A DNA stretch of 64,000 bases from Bacteroidales bacterium (GTDB lineage: Bacteria > Bacteroidota > Bacteroidia > Bacteroidales > UBA932). Under the pieces are notes generated by a model. It worked only from the letters and a program-made list of their open reading frames with translations. It did not search any database and was not told the DNA's origin. The position numbers and the translations under genes are program-made. The stretch spans positions 62,001 through 126,000 of the forward strand of contig JAFQAR010000031.1 of assembly GCA_017399905.1 (NCBI GenBank). Direction: 5' to 3'. Shown one piece after another: positions 1 to 7,585 of the stretch. Position 1 is the stretch's first letter. Each line of letters begins with the position of its first letter.

Positions 1-483
1 TATATCCCACGAAGGATGCAGCTCAAACACATCCGGGTCACGCAATGTAGTAAAGGTTATGTCGGCAACATTACCGGTCATCTTTCCTGACGGAAGAATC
101 CTGGATGCCAGCACCCTGTATTCGGTCTTGGCCTGAAGTCCGTCAATGGTAATATTCTTGTTTGTTCCGACATTCCCGACGATTTCACCGTCAGTCTCGA
201 GCTTCTGTTCCAGATAGTCGTTCAGAAGTTCCTCCGCATCCGAATCAAGGTCTTCCGTAACCAGATAAAACCAGAAATCATCCTGATTTCCGTCATGATT
301 GAGACGGATATAAGCCTTTTCCTGAAAGACCTCATCGAGTCTGAGAGTGACAAATACCTCATCTTCAACAGTTTCCGTCTCCAGATTTCCGGAACAGCCG
401 GAGAAGGCGACAAAAATGCAGACGGACAACACGGCGAATACAGCCGTAACCGATCCTCTGCAAGATTTAATGAATTTTTCCAT
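1..483 (-). CDS. Lipoprotein, 5' part only (gene runs off the window)
   Basis: Reading the minus strand from the ATG at 481-483 gives 161 codons without a stop up to base 1, so the C-terminal part is outside the window. The N-terminus is a long, basic then hydrophobic signal sequence ending in a lipobox-like AFSGC (Cys about residue 30), which predicts an outer- or inner-membrane lipoprotein. The visible mature part is acidic, and around residues 120-155 it reads like a fibronectin type III strand pattern (ITIDGLQAKTEYRVLA). No catalytic motif is visible. It is divergent from the small RNA and phosphopantetheinyl transferase that follow. I cannot assign a function; a surface or fimbria-related lipoprotein is possible but not shown. 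Confidence 0.75.
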   Translation of the reverse strand, partial: MEKFIKSCRGSVTAVFAVLSVCIFVAFSGCSGNLETETVEDEVFVTLRLDEVFQEKAYIRLNHDGNQDDFWFYLVTEDLDSDAEELLNDYLEQKLETDGEIVGNVGTNKNITIDGLQAKTEYRVLASRILPSGKMTGNVADITFTTLRDPDVFELHPSWDI

Positions 484-623
484 ATTCAAGTGAAATTTCT
501 GCAGACACAAAAAATGCGTTGCAAATTTACATCGTAATTCTCATATATCAAAAGATAACAACTTAACCTTACCGTTTTAGAATGACATTCTTCATAAAAT
601 TTCTGTTTATCAAATCTCTTTAT

Positions 624-631
624 TATCTTTG
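624..631 (+). promoter_or_regulatory. Bacteroidetes -7 box (TATCTTTG)
   Basis: The sequence is an exact TAnnTTTG match. It lies just before the structured RNA at about 638 and 237 bases before the next coding start, so it most likely drives the RNA and possibly the phosphopantetheinyl transferase by read-through. Confidence 0.7.
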
Positions 632-637
632 CGCCGT

Positions 638-858
638 AATCAGCATTATTGAGACAAGTGGAACCTCCCAGTCCTATACTTAAAGATCAGAAAATCATGA
701 CGGATCAGACATCTGACGATCCGTTGTCCAGCAGCATTTACATGATTATGGGCAATGCTTCCGGCGAAGGCCAGGAAGCTGTTTCCGTATGCGCATGGTC
801 CGCACATACGGGATTGTCGTATATAGGGACTGCAAGTCCGGTCCTCTCATAATGAACA
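638..858 (+). ncRNA. Structured small RNA, candidate 6S-like (Bacteroidales-1 type) RNA
   Basis: About 220 nt starting right behind a TAnnTTTG promoter fold into a closed structure. CATTAT (644-649) pairs with ATAATG (849-854), and CAGTCCTATA (669-678) pairs with TATAGGGACTG (822-832) with one bulge. Between them lie hairpins: ACGGATC (700-706) with GATCCGT (718-724), AGCATT with AATGCT (about 731-755), TTCCGGC with GCC-GGAA (about 755-775), and CCGTAT (785-790) with ATACGG (806-811). A competing hairpin GGACT/AGTCC (827-839) could replace the second stem. A long closed RNA just downstream of a phylum-type promoter resembles the Bacteroidales-1 motif, which I recall being reassigned to 6S RNA, but the branched middle is not the simple rod of E. 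coli 6S. No poly-U terminator is visible. The identity is tentative; the fold is much better supported than the name. Confidence 0.5.
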
Positions 859-867
859 TTTATCTAT

Positions 868-1503
868 ATGGCACTATATTTAAGGAAAAGATTAGAAAAC
901 AAGGCTGAGATAGCCGTATGGCAGGTAACCGAAAGCGAAGAAGAGCTTCTGAACCTCATTTCCGTCCCTACGGATGAGATGGAGGAGATCATGCTCTTCC
1001 GTAGCGAAAGCCAGAGAAGGCAGAAACTCGCAGTAAGGGCGCTTCTTAACGAAGTGTTCGAAGAGAAGATGTATCTCAACCATCATGACAACGGAAAGCC
1101 GTATCTGGAGAACTGCGTCACAAACATCAGCATAACGCATACAGACAAATATGTAGCGATCATCATCAGCGATTATGACGAGCTCGGCATCGACATCGAG
1201 TCGCTTGAGAGAGATTTCACTGCCGTAGAGAAAAAGGCTCTGTCGGAAGACGAGATTGACGACCTCGATGATGAGAAGAAGAACGAGCAGCTCGCCATCT
1301 ACTGGTGTGCAAAGGAAGCCATATTCAAGAGAATGTCTCAGAACCGCGTAGATTTCGCGGAACAGATAGAAGTCGAGAAGTTCAACCTCCGCAAGGAAGG
1401 AGAACTCGAGGCCACATTCATCCACAAGGACGAACATGAAGAGGACTTCGAACTCGAATACATGATGTTCGACAGACATGTCCTTGTGTGGCTGGTGGGG
1501 TAA
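868..1503 (+). CDS. 4'-phosphopantetheinyl transferase superfamily protein
   Basis: This 211-residue protein would transfer the phosphopantetheine arm of coenzyme A to a serine of acyl or peptidyl carrier proteins in the cytoplasm. The Sfp/AcpS signatures are present: THT at about 90-92, GIDIE at 107-111 with the Mg-binding Asp109, and WCAKEAIFK at 146-154 with the metal-binding Glu150 and Lys154. The length fits the compact Sfp-type family. The start ATG follows the small RNA region by about ten bases. It ends in a bidirectional hairpin shared with the convergent lipoprotein operon. Its partner carrier protein is not in the window; in Bacteroidetes such an enzyme may serve fatty acid, aryl polyene or flexirubin synthesis, which cannot be decided here. 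Confidence 0.88.
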   Translation: MALYLRKRLENKAEIAVWQVTESEEELLNLISVPTDEMEEIMLFRSESQRRQKLAVRALLNEVFEEKMYLNHHDNGKPYLENCVTNISITHTDKYVAIIISDYDELGIDIESLERDFTAVEKKALSEDEIDDLDDEKKNEQLAIYWCAKEAIFKRMSQNRVDFAEQIEVEKFNLRKEGELEATFIHKDEHEEDFELEYMMFDRHVLVWLVG

Positions 1504-1533
1504 GGCCTGTTCTGAAAATTCAGGATAAAACAG

Positions 1534-1575
1534 ATCCCGGTGGAAGTCAATCACAGACATCCACCGGGATTTGTC
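1534..1575. terminator. Bidirectional hairpin terminator between convergent genes
   Basis: ATCCCGGTGGA (1534-1544) is perfectly complementary to TCCACCGGGAT (1560-1570), an 11-bp stem with a 15-base loop. It sits between the ends of the plus-strand phosphopantetheinyl transferase and the minus-strand glycan operon. Confidence 0.75.
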
Positions 1576-1596
1576 AAAAGATAAGTGATTTATAGC

Positions 1597-2658
1597 TTAG
1601 ATGATCGGCATCTGCTCCACATCACCTGTCCATGTAAGAGTAAATACGTGTCCTGAATAATCAGAACCGTCTTCCGAGCGGAGAAGGCTTATATCAAAAG
1701 TATACTTGCCATCCTTGATAACCACATTACAATATCCGCTTTCAAACGTACCGTCCGCCTGATTATAAACGTTCTGTGTCGTATAAGTAGGGTCAAGCTT
1801 CGGTGCAGATGCTGCGCCGAACTGATAAGTACCGGCAGGAACATAGTCATGTCTTCCGGAAAGGACGAAATCCAAAGCAATATTGCTGGTATTGCCTACG
1901 TTGTCGATGAAATTGAATCTGACAATATGGTCATCTCCATTATTCGACACATAGCTTCTATACACCCTTGTAGGATTGATTGTATAGGTCGGAAGGGCAT
2001 TGTTGATCAGGAAAGAGGACTTCAATGACATAGCCTTTTTCTGTTCATGCTGAACCGCTGCAACCACAAAATACTCACCATCCTCAAGATTCTCCAGCGT
2101 CACGGTTGTCACTTCGGTTGCGGAAACTTCCGTACCGGTGGAAAGAACGTCATCCGCTGTTGCATTCTCATTCTTCCTGTACAATTTATATGCACATTTC
2201 TGAGCATCGGCAGGATTGACTTTGAATGTGTAGGTGCTTCCATCCACCTTTCCGTCAGTAATCGTAACGGCAGGTTCCGCCGGCTTCACAAGCGTTGTCA
2301 TCCTGACAGGTGCTGACGTTGCAACTTCACCGTCCTCATCCATACCTGCAGCCACGATGACATATGTGGTATTGTCCTTAAGTCCGGTTGCCTTTACCTG
2401 AGCTTCAGTATTGGCGAATGTAGTCTTGCCCTTAGACATGATGTCAGTGCCGGATGGGACAGTTGTCCCATCCTCGACACACATCCATGCACAGCTGGTT
2501 ACATTCTCAGAAGATACCGTGAAAGTAAGTTCTGTCACATCTTCCGTTCCGGCAGTCACGGAAACCTTCATCTTTTCCGTATTATCAGGGGTTACTTCAC
2601 CGCATGAAGAGATGACGAAAGCTGCCGCCAATGACACGAAATATAGAATCTTTCTCAT
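1597..2658 (-). CDS. Fn3-like surface lipoprotein, last gene of the glycan operon
   Basis: The 353-residue protein begins with a signal peptide and a lipobox (VISSC, Cys19). Residues about 30-125 and 130-215 form two Fn3-like repeats, each ending in a strand of the type LKDNTTYVIVAAG or LEDGEYFVVAAV. The C-terminal 130 residues form an unrecognised beta-rich domain. There are no catalytic signatures. It starts 5 bases after the upstream DUF1735 gene ends, so it is surely in the same transcript as SusC/SusD. By position it is most likely a surface glycan-binding accessory protein of the uptake system. That role is inferred from context, not from a recognised binding site. Confidence 0.75.
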   Translation of the reverse strand: MRKILYFVSLAAAFVISSCGEVTPDNTEKMKVSVTAGTEDVTELTFTVSSENVTSCAWMCVEDGTTVPSGTDIMSKGKTTFANTEAQVKATGLKDNTTYVIVAAGMDEDGEVATSAPVRMTTLVKPAEPAVTITDGKVDGSTYTFKVNPADAQKCAYKLYRKNENATADDVLSTGTEVSATEVTTVTLENLEDGEYFVVAAVQHEQKKAMSLKSSFLINNALPTYTINPTRVYRSYVSNNGDDHIVRFNFIDNVGNTSNIALDFVLSGRHDYVPAGTYQFGAASAPKLDPTYTTQNVYNQADGTFESGYCNVVIKDGKYTFDISLLRSEDGSDYSGHVFTLTWTGDVEQMPII

Positions 2659-2663
2659 ATTTA

Positions 2664-3635
2664 TTATTCAGCTGTCGCTACATTGATTTCACCTATATCC
2701 CAGCCATAAGAGCTCTGAGGATCATAACCTGTAATCCTGATGTATCTCGCCGTCTGAGGTTCAAAAAGATCCAGGATAGCAGGAGATATCGGATAAGTAT
2801 AATATGTACCAAGGTCCTTGTACTCCACGTTATCGACACTCACCTCTACCTTCGTGTTTGTTGCGCTGTACTGGCCATAATTACCATACGCCTCGACACC
2901 GATATTGGTAATGTTGTCATAAACCTGTCCGAGATCCACATAAAGAACTATCTCATGTCCTCTATATTCTGAACCATATACGTCAGAATAGACACTTCCA
3001 TCAGTAAGGGTGCTTGTAATGTCCTTTCCACCTATCTGATCCTTATAGATCTTCCATCCGGATCTATCCATCTTCACTCCAGTGTAAGAGGTGACAATCT
3101 CTGCGAACATCATAGCTGCGTCATAGAAGATATAGAATGAGTTAGACTCACTCAATACACCGGCAGAAGCACTGGTCATCCTGACAGGTACGACATACTT
3201 CTGAGTACCGCCCGCAAGCATAGAGTCATATTCTGTAATTCTAACCTTGAGAGTGTCGGCAGAAAGATATTCACCCTTTCTGATTACAAGATTATCCTTA
3301 AGAAGCTCAAGTGACGAAAGGAACTTGAAGTCAGTACCATTGGCAGTGTTATAAGTTTCTACCATAGACTCGTCAATTTCCAATGAAACCTCTATATCCT
3401 GCGGAGCAGGCTTGGTACAACGGATCTGCATGAATGACATGACTGAATCCGGCTTTGACTTCCATACTCCACCAGTGGAGAAAGTAGCCCTATATGTGCT
3501 TGAAAGAGGAGCCTTAAGATACACGAAATTAGTTGCGTATGGATCAAGCTCTACATTCTCTTTCTTATCCGCGCAGCTTGCAAGCAATGCTACAGCTGCG
3601 AGTCCGATCATTAATGATTTTATAATATTCTTCAT
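2664..3635 (-). CDS. DUF1735 and F5/8 type C domain lipoprotein
   Basis: This 323-residue lipoprotein (signal peptide, lipobox LLASC, Cys21) has an N-terminal DUF1735 domain (about 35-170), typical of Bacteroidetes polysaccharide-utilisation loci. The C-terminal half (about 185-320) is a discoidin/F5-8C-like beta-sandwich, seen in YRGHEIVLYVDLGQVYDNI and in the end motif ARYIRITGYD. Such proteins act as surface glycan-binding subunits or accompany GH18 endoglycosidases in N-glycan loci. It lies between the LamG lipoprotein (15-base gap) and the Fn3-like lipoprotein (5-base gap) in one operon. No hydrolase active site is visible. The family call is firm; the ligand is unknown. Confidence 0.85.
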   Translation of the reverse strand: MKNIIKSLMIGLAAVALLASCADKKENVELDPYATNFVYLKAPLSSTYRATFSTGGVWKSKPDSVMSFMQIRCTKPAPQDIEVSLEIDESMVETYNTANGTDFKFLSSLELLKDNLVIRKGEYLSADTLKVRITEYDSMLAGGTQKYVVPVRMTSASAGVLSESNSFYIFYDAAMMFAEIVTSYTGVKMDRSGWKIYKDQIGGKDITSTLTDGSVYSDVYGSEYRGHEIVLYVDLGQVYDNITNIGVEAYGNYGQYSATNTKVEVSVDNVEYKDLGTYYTYPISPAILDLFEPQTARYIRITGYDPQSSYGWDIGEINVATAE

Positions 3636-3650
3636 AAAAGTCTTTCTGTT

Positions 3651-4859
3651 TTAGAATGCATATTCTGTCCAAGCATAGGCCTCATTCCTAGAGCCTGTTC
3701 CAGGAAGGCTTCCGATTACAACATCGTGACCGTTTTCTGTAACATCTGCGAGAGTTGTTGCGCCAGGACCCTCGTTCATAGGAATATACATGAGGAGGTC
3801 AGGATGCTTATACTCTACTTCAGAACGCATGTTCTTTGAAATCTGGTCAGCAGTACGGGTTGTCTTCCAAAGACGTACCTGGCACATCTCGGCCTGGTTA
3901 GGGAAATACTGTGAACCTGAAGAACACATCTGGAACCTGTCGATCCACATAGCACGGCCTGCACCTGTGTTGAGGGTGTTCACAGGAACGCCATCCTGAT
4001 AAAGGATAGACTCACCCTTGTTTCCATCATAAGTGATTGCGAAATGATACCACTTACCTGATGTAAGAGCCTTGCCCTGTGTAGGGTTACCTGTATCGAA
4101 CTGACCGCCCATGGTCTTGATCTGAAGGAAACGGTTGTCGTATGACCATCCGCTTGAATACACGAGGTCACCGAAACGGATATAAAGCTCGCATCCTCTT
4201 GTACCGCTGCCGGAGTTGATGATAGCCTGGTTGTTGATGTTCAGGCCCTGGTCATCGCTATACTTTCCAGTCATTCTCACCCACCACTCGAGAGTGTAGT
4301 TCATAAGCTCGAGGTTCCAGTCAGAAGTGATAGGAGCCGCCTGCATGGCGTTATCATAACGGAACTTAGGCACGAGCTGCTTGAGCGGCTTCATAAGCTG
4401 GATGATATACTTTGAAGACTCTTCTGCAACAGGAATATCTCCATTGCTTGTAACTCTGATCGAAAGGGCATACTGCGCACCCATTGTCTCGAATGGAAGG
4501 ATAGAAACCTTTATAGGATCAGAGCTTACCGAACCTGCAGGAATGACAGCCATGGCAGGAGCCTCGATATTCTCAGCTTCCACATGCCTGTAGGTTGTTC
4601 CATAAGTATTGTTGTAGTTCTCAAGAACGGAAGGATCCATGCTGACAGTCACCTTCACATCCTCGCTTACTGCCTGAGCGAGTCTGACAGAGAAAATGAC
4701 CTCTGTGTTGCCTTCAGACATGAGGACAGAACTGATCCTGCCGTTGGCAGCATCGCTGATATAGACCATGTTGTCTATTGCCGGAAGTTTTGCATCCTGA
4801 CAGCTGAAAAATGCTGCAGAAAGCAGACCGAGGGCAAATATCTTTATTGTCTTTTTCAT
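3651..4859 (-). CDS. DUF1735 and LamG (concanavalin A-like lectin) lipoprotein
   Basis: The 402-residue protein has a lipoprotein signal (AFFSC, Cys20), a DUF1735 domain (about 30-160) and a C-terminal laminin G-like jelly roll (about 185-400). The latter is shown by the series YTLEWWVRM, SGKWYHFAITYDG, YQDGVPV and a closing LMYIPMNEGPG. LamG/ConA-like folds bind sugars, so this is most likely a surface glycan-binding protein capturing substrate for the SusCD pair and the neighbouring GH18. It follows the GH18 gene by 9 bases. The order GH18, DUF1735 proteins, SusD, SusC recalls known N-glycan utilisation loci of Bacteroides. Binding specificity cannot be read from sequence. Confidence 0.87.
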   Translation of the reverse strand: MKKTIKIFALGLLSAAFFSCQDAKLPAIDNMVYISDAANGRISSVLMSEGNTEVIFSVRLAQAVSEDVKVTVSMDPSVLENYNNTYGTTYRHVEAENIEAPAMAVIPAGSVSSDPIKVSILPFETMGAQYALSIRVTSNGDIPVAEESSKYIIQLMKPLKQLVPKFRYDNAMQAAPITSDWNLELMNYTLEWWVRMTGKYSDDQGLNINNQAIINSGSGTRGCELYIRFGDLVYSSGWSYDNRFLQIKTMGGQFDTGNPTQGKALTSGKWYHFAITYDGNKGESILYQDGVPVNTLNTGAGRAMWIDRFQMCSSGSQYFPNQAEMCQVRLWKTTRTADQISKNMRSEVEYKHPDLLMYIPMNEGPGATTLADVTENGHDVVIGSLPGTGSRNEAYAWTEYAF

Positions 4860-4868
4860 TGTCTTTCG

Positions 4869-5987
4869 TTATTTAAGGATTGGTGGGTTCATGATAGAGA
4901 TTGCCCTGCGTACATGTGGATATTCCACACCTGTCTGGACACCGATTGATGCAGCCTCCTCAGCACTTGCATCAGGATAGTCATACTCGATATGGTATGC
5001 ACCGATACCCGCGAAATCCATACCGAATGAAGGTACCCATGTAGCCTGCTCAAGGAAGTAGTGCTTGTCAACCGCACGCTCGAATGTAGCTGTAGGGATA
5101 GACTTCTTGAAGACTTCCTCGAAAAGATGAGGCTTGTGCGCCCTTACACTTGCACTGCTTGTATAGAAGAAGCTGTTGAGACCGCTATGTCCGAGCTCGT
5201 AAGTCTGCCAGATGAAGTACTGTGTATTCTTGACAACATCGTCAGATATCATGTCATAATAGTGGAGCCAGCCTGTACCACCTGGGATATCGATGTTGAG
5301 GTGACGTCCTTCCTTTGCGAACTCCTCGATGAGGGTACGGAAGAAGGTGTTGATGAGAGAGGTGTCAGCTGAAGTACAAAGGTCACCCATAGCCTCCATA
5401 TCGTAGTCATAACCGTCGATATCATACTTGCTGCAAGTGTCTGCAAGAGCCTTTGCAAACTTTACCGTAGCCTCAAGCTTAGAATCACGGGTACCGTCCT
5501 CGAATCCCCAGAACTTAGCTCTCCACTGAGCGTCGTCAAGACCGAGGGAATCCCTGTAGATGACTTCGCCGTTCTCGATCATGTGGTCAGGGGTGATACC
5601 CTCACCAATATTACGTGCAGTCCAGCAGAGATAAGCCCTGCCGCCACGCTCCTGGAAAGCCTTGAGGTCCTTCTGCTGTGCCTCGTTGAGGTCACCGAAG
5701 CAGAGCCAGAGGCTCACGAAGTCAACGCTGTCAGGAAGACCCATGAGGGCGTTACCCATCGATCCGCCTTCTCCGGCCCAGTTGCCGAACCATCCGAACA
5801 TCAGCTTGTGAGGTGAGTTGAAATAGTCGCTGAAGTTGTCCTTATAAGACTCTGTCGGAGGCTCATAGTAGTCCTCTGCCTCCGGCTGGGTCCACTTGCT
5901 GCAAGATGTACCCAAGATACCGAACGTGAAGAAAAGTCCAAGTACGGTACCGAACAATATATTCTTAGTATTTTTCATATTCTTCAT
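4869..5987 (-). CDS. GH18 family endo-beta-N-acetylglucosaminidase-like lipoprotein
   Basis: This 372-residue lipoprotein (LGTSC, Cys29) belongs to the GH18 fold used by endoglycosidases that cut the GlcNAc-GlcNAc core of N-glycans, releasing the glycan for import. The catalytic motif DGYDYDME at 191-198 matches DGxDxDxE and retains the catalytic Glu198, so it is not one of the inactivated GH18-like binding proteins. Other strands fit the barrel: FVSLWLCFGD (about 90-99), RAYLCWTARN (117-126) and HLNIDIPGGTG. It sits directly after SusD (6-base gap) and before the two DUF1735 proteins, where an N-glycan endoglycosidase is expected. Substrate type (high-mannose or complex) is undecided; the linked galactosidase and sialic-acid genes favour complex glycans. 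Confidence 0.87.
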   Translation of the reverse strand: MKNMKNTKNILFGTVLGLFFTFGILGTSCSKWTQPEAEDYYEPPTESYKDNFSDYFNSPHKLMFGWFGNWAGEGGSMGNALMGLPDSVDFVSLWLCFGDLNEAQQKDLKAFQERGGRAYLCWTARNIGEGITPDHMIENGEVIYRDSLGLDDAQWRAKFWGFEDGTRDSKLEATVKFAKALADTCSKYDIDGYDYDMEAMGDLCTSADTSLINTFFRTLIEEFAKEGRHLNIDIPGGTGWLHYYDMISDDVVKNTQYFIWQTYELGHSGLNSFFYTSSASVRAHKPHLFEEVFKKSIPTATFERAVDKHYFLEQATWVPSFGMDFAGIGAYHIEYDYPDASAEEAASIGVQTGVEYPHVRRAISIMNPPILK

Positions 5988-5993
5988 GCTGGA

Positions 5994-7574
5994 TTAGTTT
6001 TTCTTTGTCCACCAAAGTTCTGTAGCACCTGTGTCGGCACCATCGAGAAGACCTACAGCTGCTGCAATATTGGTAGGGTTTGTATTGTATTCTGCCTCAG
6101 AGTAAGGAAGTCTTCTCATACCGCGCTCAGTTGTAACACCGTCGCTGTTCCTGTTGTTCACTACAGGGAACATCTTAGGATAGCCGGTACGACGGAAGTC
6201 AGCCCATCTTTCCCAACCGTTAGGGAATGAAGCGATCCACTTCTGAACAAGGATTCTTTCAAGATTCTCCTCGTTTGATCCGTCCTGCCACATTGGAGTA
6301 ACATCCGTAACTGCAGATATATTGCGTGACGAGTTGTATGGATCCACATAGTCAGCCGGAACAGCCTCGCTTGAAAGATAGTCTCCGATCTGGACACTGC
6401 GCTCTTCCATTGAAACAGCCACACCCTGCTCATAGAGGTCCTTTGCTTCGCCACCCATGGTCCAACCCTTGAGTGCGCCCTCTGCACGGAGGAAGAATGC
6501 CTCTGCTGCAGACATGATAAGGAGCTTGTCGTTAGCTGCAATGGCTGTCTTCGAGAACTTCTGATACTCAGCCATGGTATACTGAGACTGGTAGATACCG
6601 TTACGTACTCCTACGATACCTACAGGTGTGCCTTCAGCATCAGTATATTCGGCAGCCTTGGCGTATTTATCAAGACGAGGGTCGTTATATCCACCAAGAT
6701 ATGATGTGACATTAGCGCTGAGACGGATCTCACCACCGTTCCACTCAACCTCTGCACGGTAATAAGGGTTCATACCATCGTTGAATGAGCTCCATGCCGC
6801 ATCAGCTGAAGAAGTCATCACTCCTAACGGATGTGAAACAGCCTCTTCCGCCTTAGCCTGTGCAAGAGCCGCGTCAGCATTGCTTATACGCATAGCCATA
6901 CGGAGCTTGAGAGTGTTTGCAAACTTCACCCACTTTGTGAAGTCGGCATTGTAAACCACGTCATACTCTGCAAGAATAGAGGTATCCTCACCGCTGACAG
7001 CTACCGGAGTAAGACCGTTGATAGCCTCGTCAAGATCTGCGAACAATGCATTGAAAAGGTCCTGCTCAGAATCGTAAGGTACCGACATCATGCCATCCTG
7101 TATCTGAGTATATGGCATAGGACCGTATATACTTGTAAGAAGGAATGTACCATACACGCGGAGAAGCTGTGCCCAGTTATAAACCACACCTGACTCTTCT
7201 GTATCTCTTGCAATTGCAAAGAAGTTGGTGTAGATCTGAGGCATCATGACATCAAATGGCTGACCTTTCCAGCCGACACGTACATCGTAAGTATAGAAGT
7301 TACCTGAGTTGCCCCACTGAGCGATGCAGGCGATATGTCCGCCATACTCAGAACCGATCATATGATCGATCATCTGAGAGTTGTTCTGCTGTCCCTGCAC
7401 AAGCACCTGCTGCATATTGTAGATCAAGGAACCGACAAGGGCATTGTCACCCTTCATCTCTTCATTGTCTGGTCCGAACGGGTCAGTATTGTATTCCTCG
7501 AACTTTCCGGTACAGCCGGCAAGCACAGATGCCATAAGGCAAGAAGCAGCGATAAATTTAAATATCTTTTTCAT
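5994..7574 (-). CDS. SusD/RagB-like outer-membrane glycan-binding lipoprotein
   Basis: The 526-residue lipoprotein (lipobox VLAGC, Cys21) is the lid partner of the SusC transporter and binds glycans at the cell surface. The start of the mature chain (FEEYNTDPFGPD) is typical of the SusD_2 subfamily (compare the FNTDPN signature). The helical TPR-like region includes LKLRMAMRISNADAALAQ and the later ERILVQKWIASFPNGWERW segment. It follows susC by 11 bases and precedes the GH18 gene by 6, so the three are translated from one messenger. The length is normal. Ligand identity is inferred from the neighbours to be an N-glycan. Confidence 0.93.
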   Translation of the reverse strand: MKKIFKFIAASCLMASVLAGCTGKFEEYNTDPFGPDNEEMKGDNALVGSLIYNMQQVLVQGQQNNSQMIDHMIGSEYGGHIACIAQWGNSGNFYTYDVRVGWKGQPFDVMMPQIYTNFFAIARDTEESGVVYNWAQLLRVYGTFLLTSIYGPMPYTQIQDGMMSVPYDSEQDLFNALFADLDEAINGLTPVAVSGEDTSILAEYDVVYNADFTKWVKFANTLKLRMAMRISNADAALAQAKAEEAVSHPLGVMTSSADAAWSSFNDGMNPYYRAEVEWNGGEIRLSANVTSYLGGYNDPRLDKYAKAAEYTDAEGTPVGIVGVRNGIYQSQYTMAEYQKFSKTAIAANDKLLIMSAAEAFFLRAEGALKGWTMGGEAKDLYEQGVAVSMEERSVQIGDYLSSEAVPADYVDPYNSSRNISAVTDVTPMWQDGSNEENLERILVQKWIASFPNGWERWADFRRTGYPKMFPVVNNRNSDGVTTERGMRRLPYSEAEYNTNPTNIAAAVGLLDGADTGATELWWTKKN

Positions 7575-7585
7575 TGTCTATTGGC

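Noticed and set aside
649-852. 67-codon open frame
   Set aside because: It starts with TTG inside a well-folded RNA whose stems explain the sequence better, and the peptide shows no recognisable features.
892-1560. 222-codon minus-strand frame
   Set aside because: It is a shadow of the phosphopantetheinyl transferase gene, which carries clear family motifs on the plus strand.
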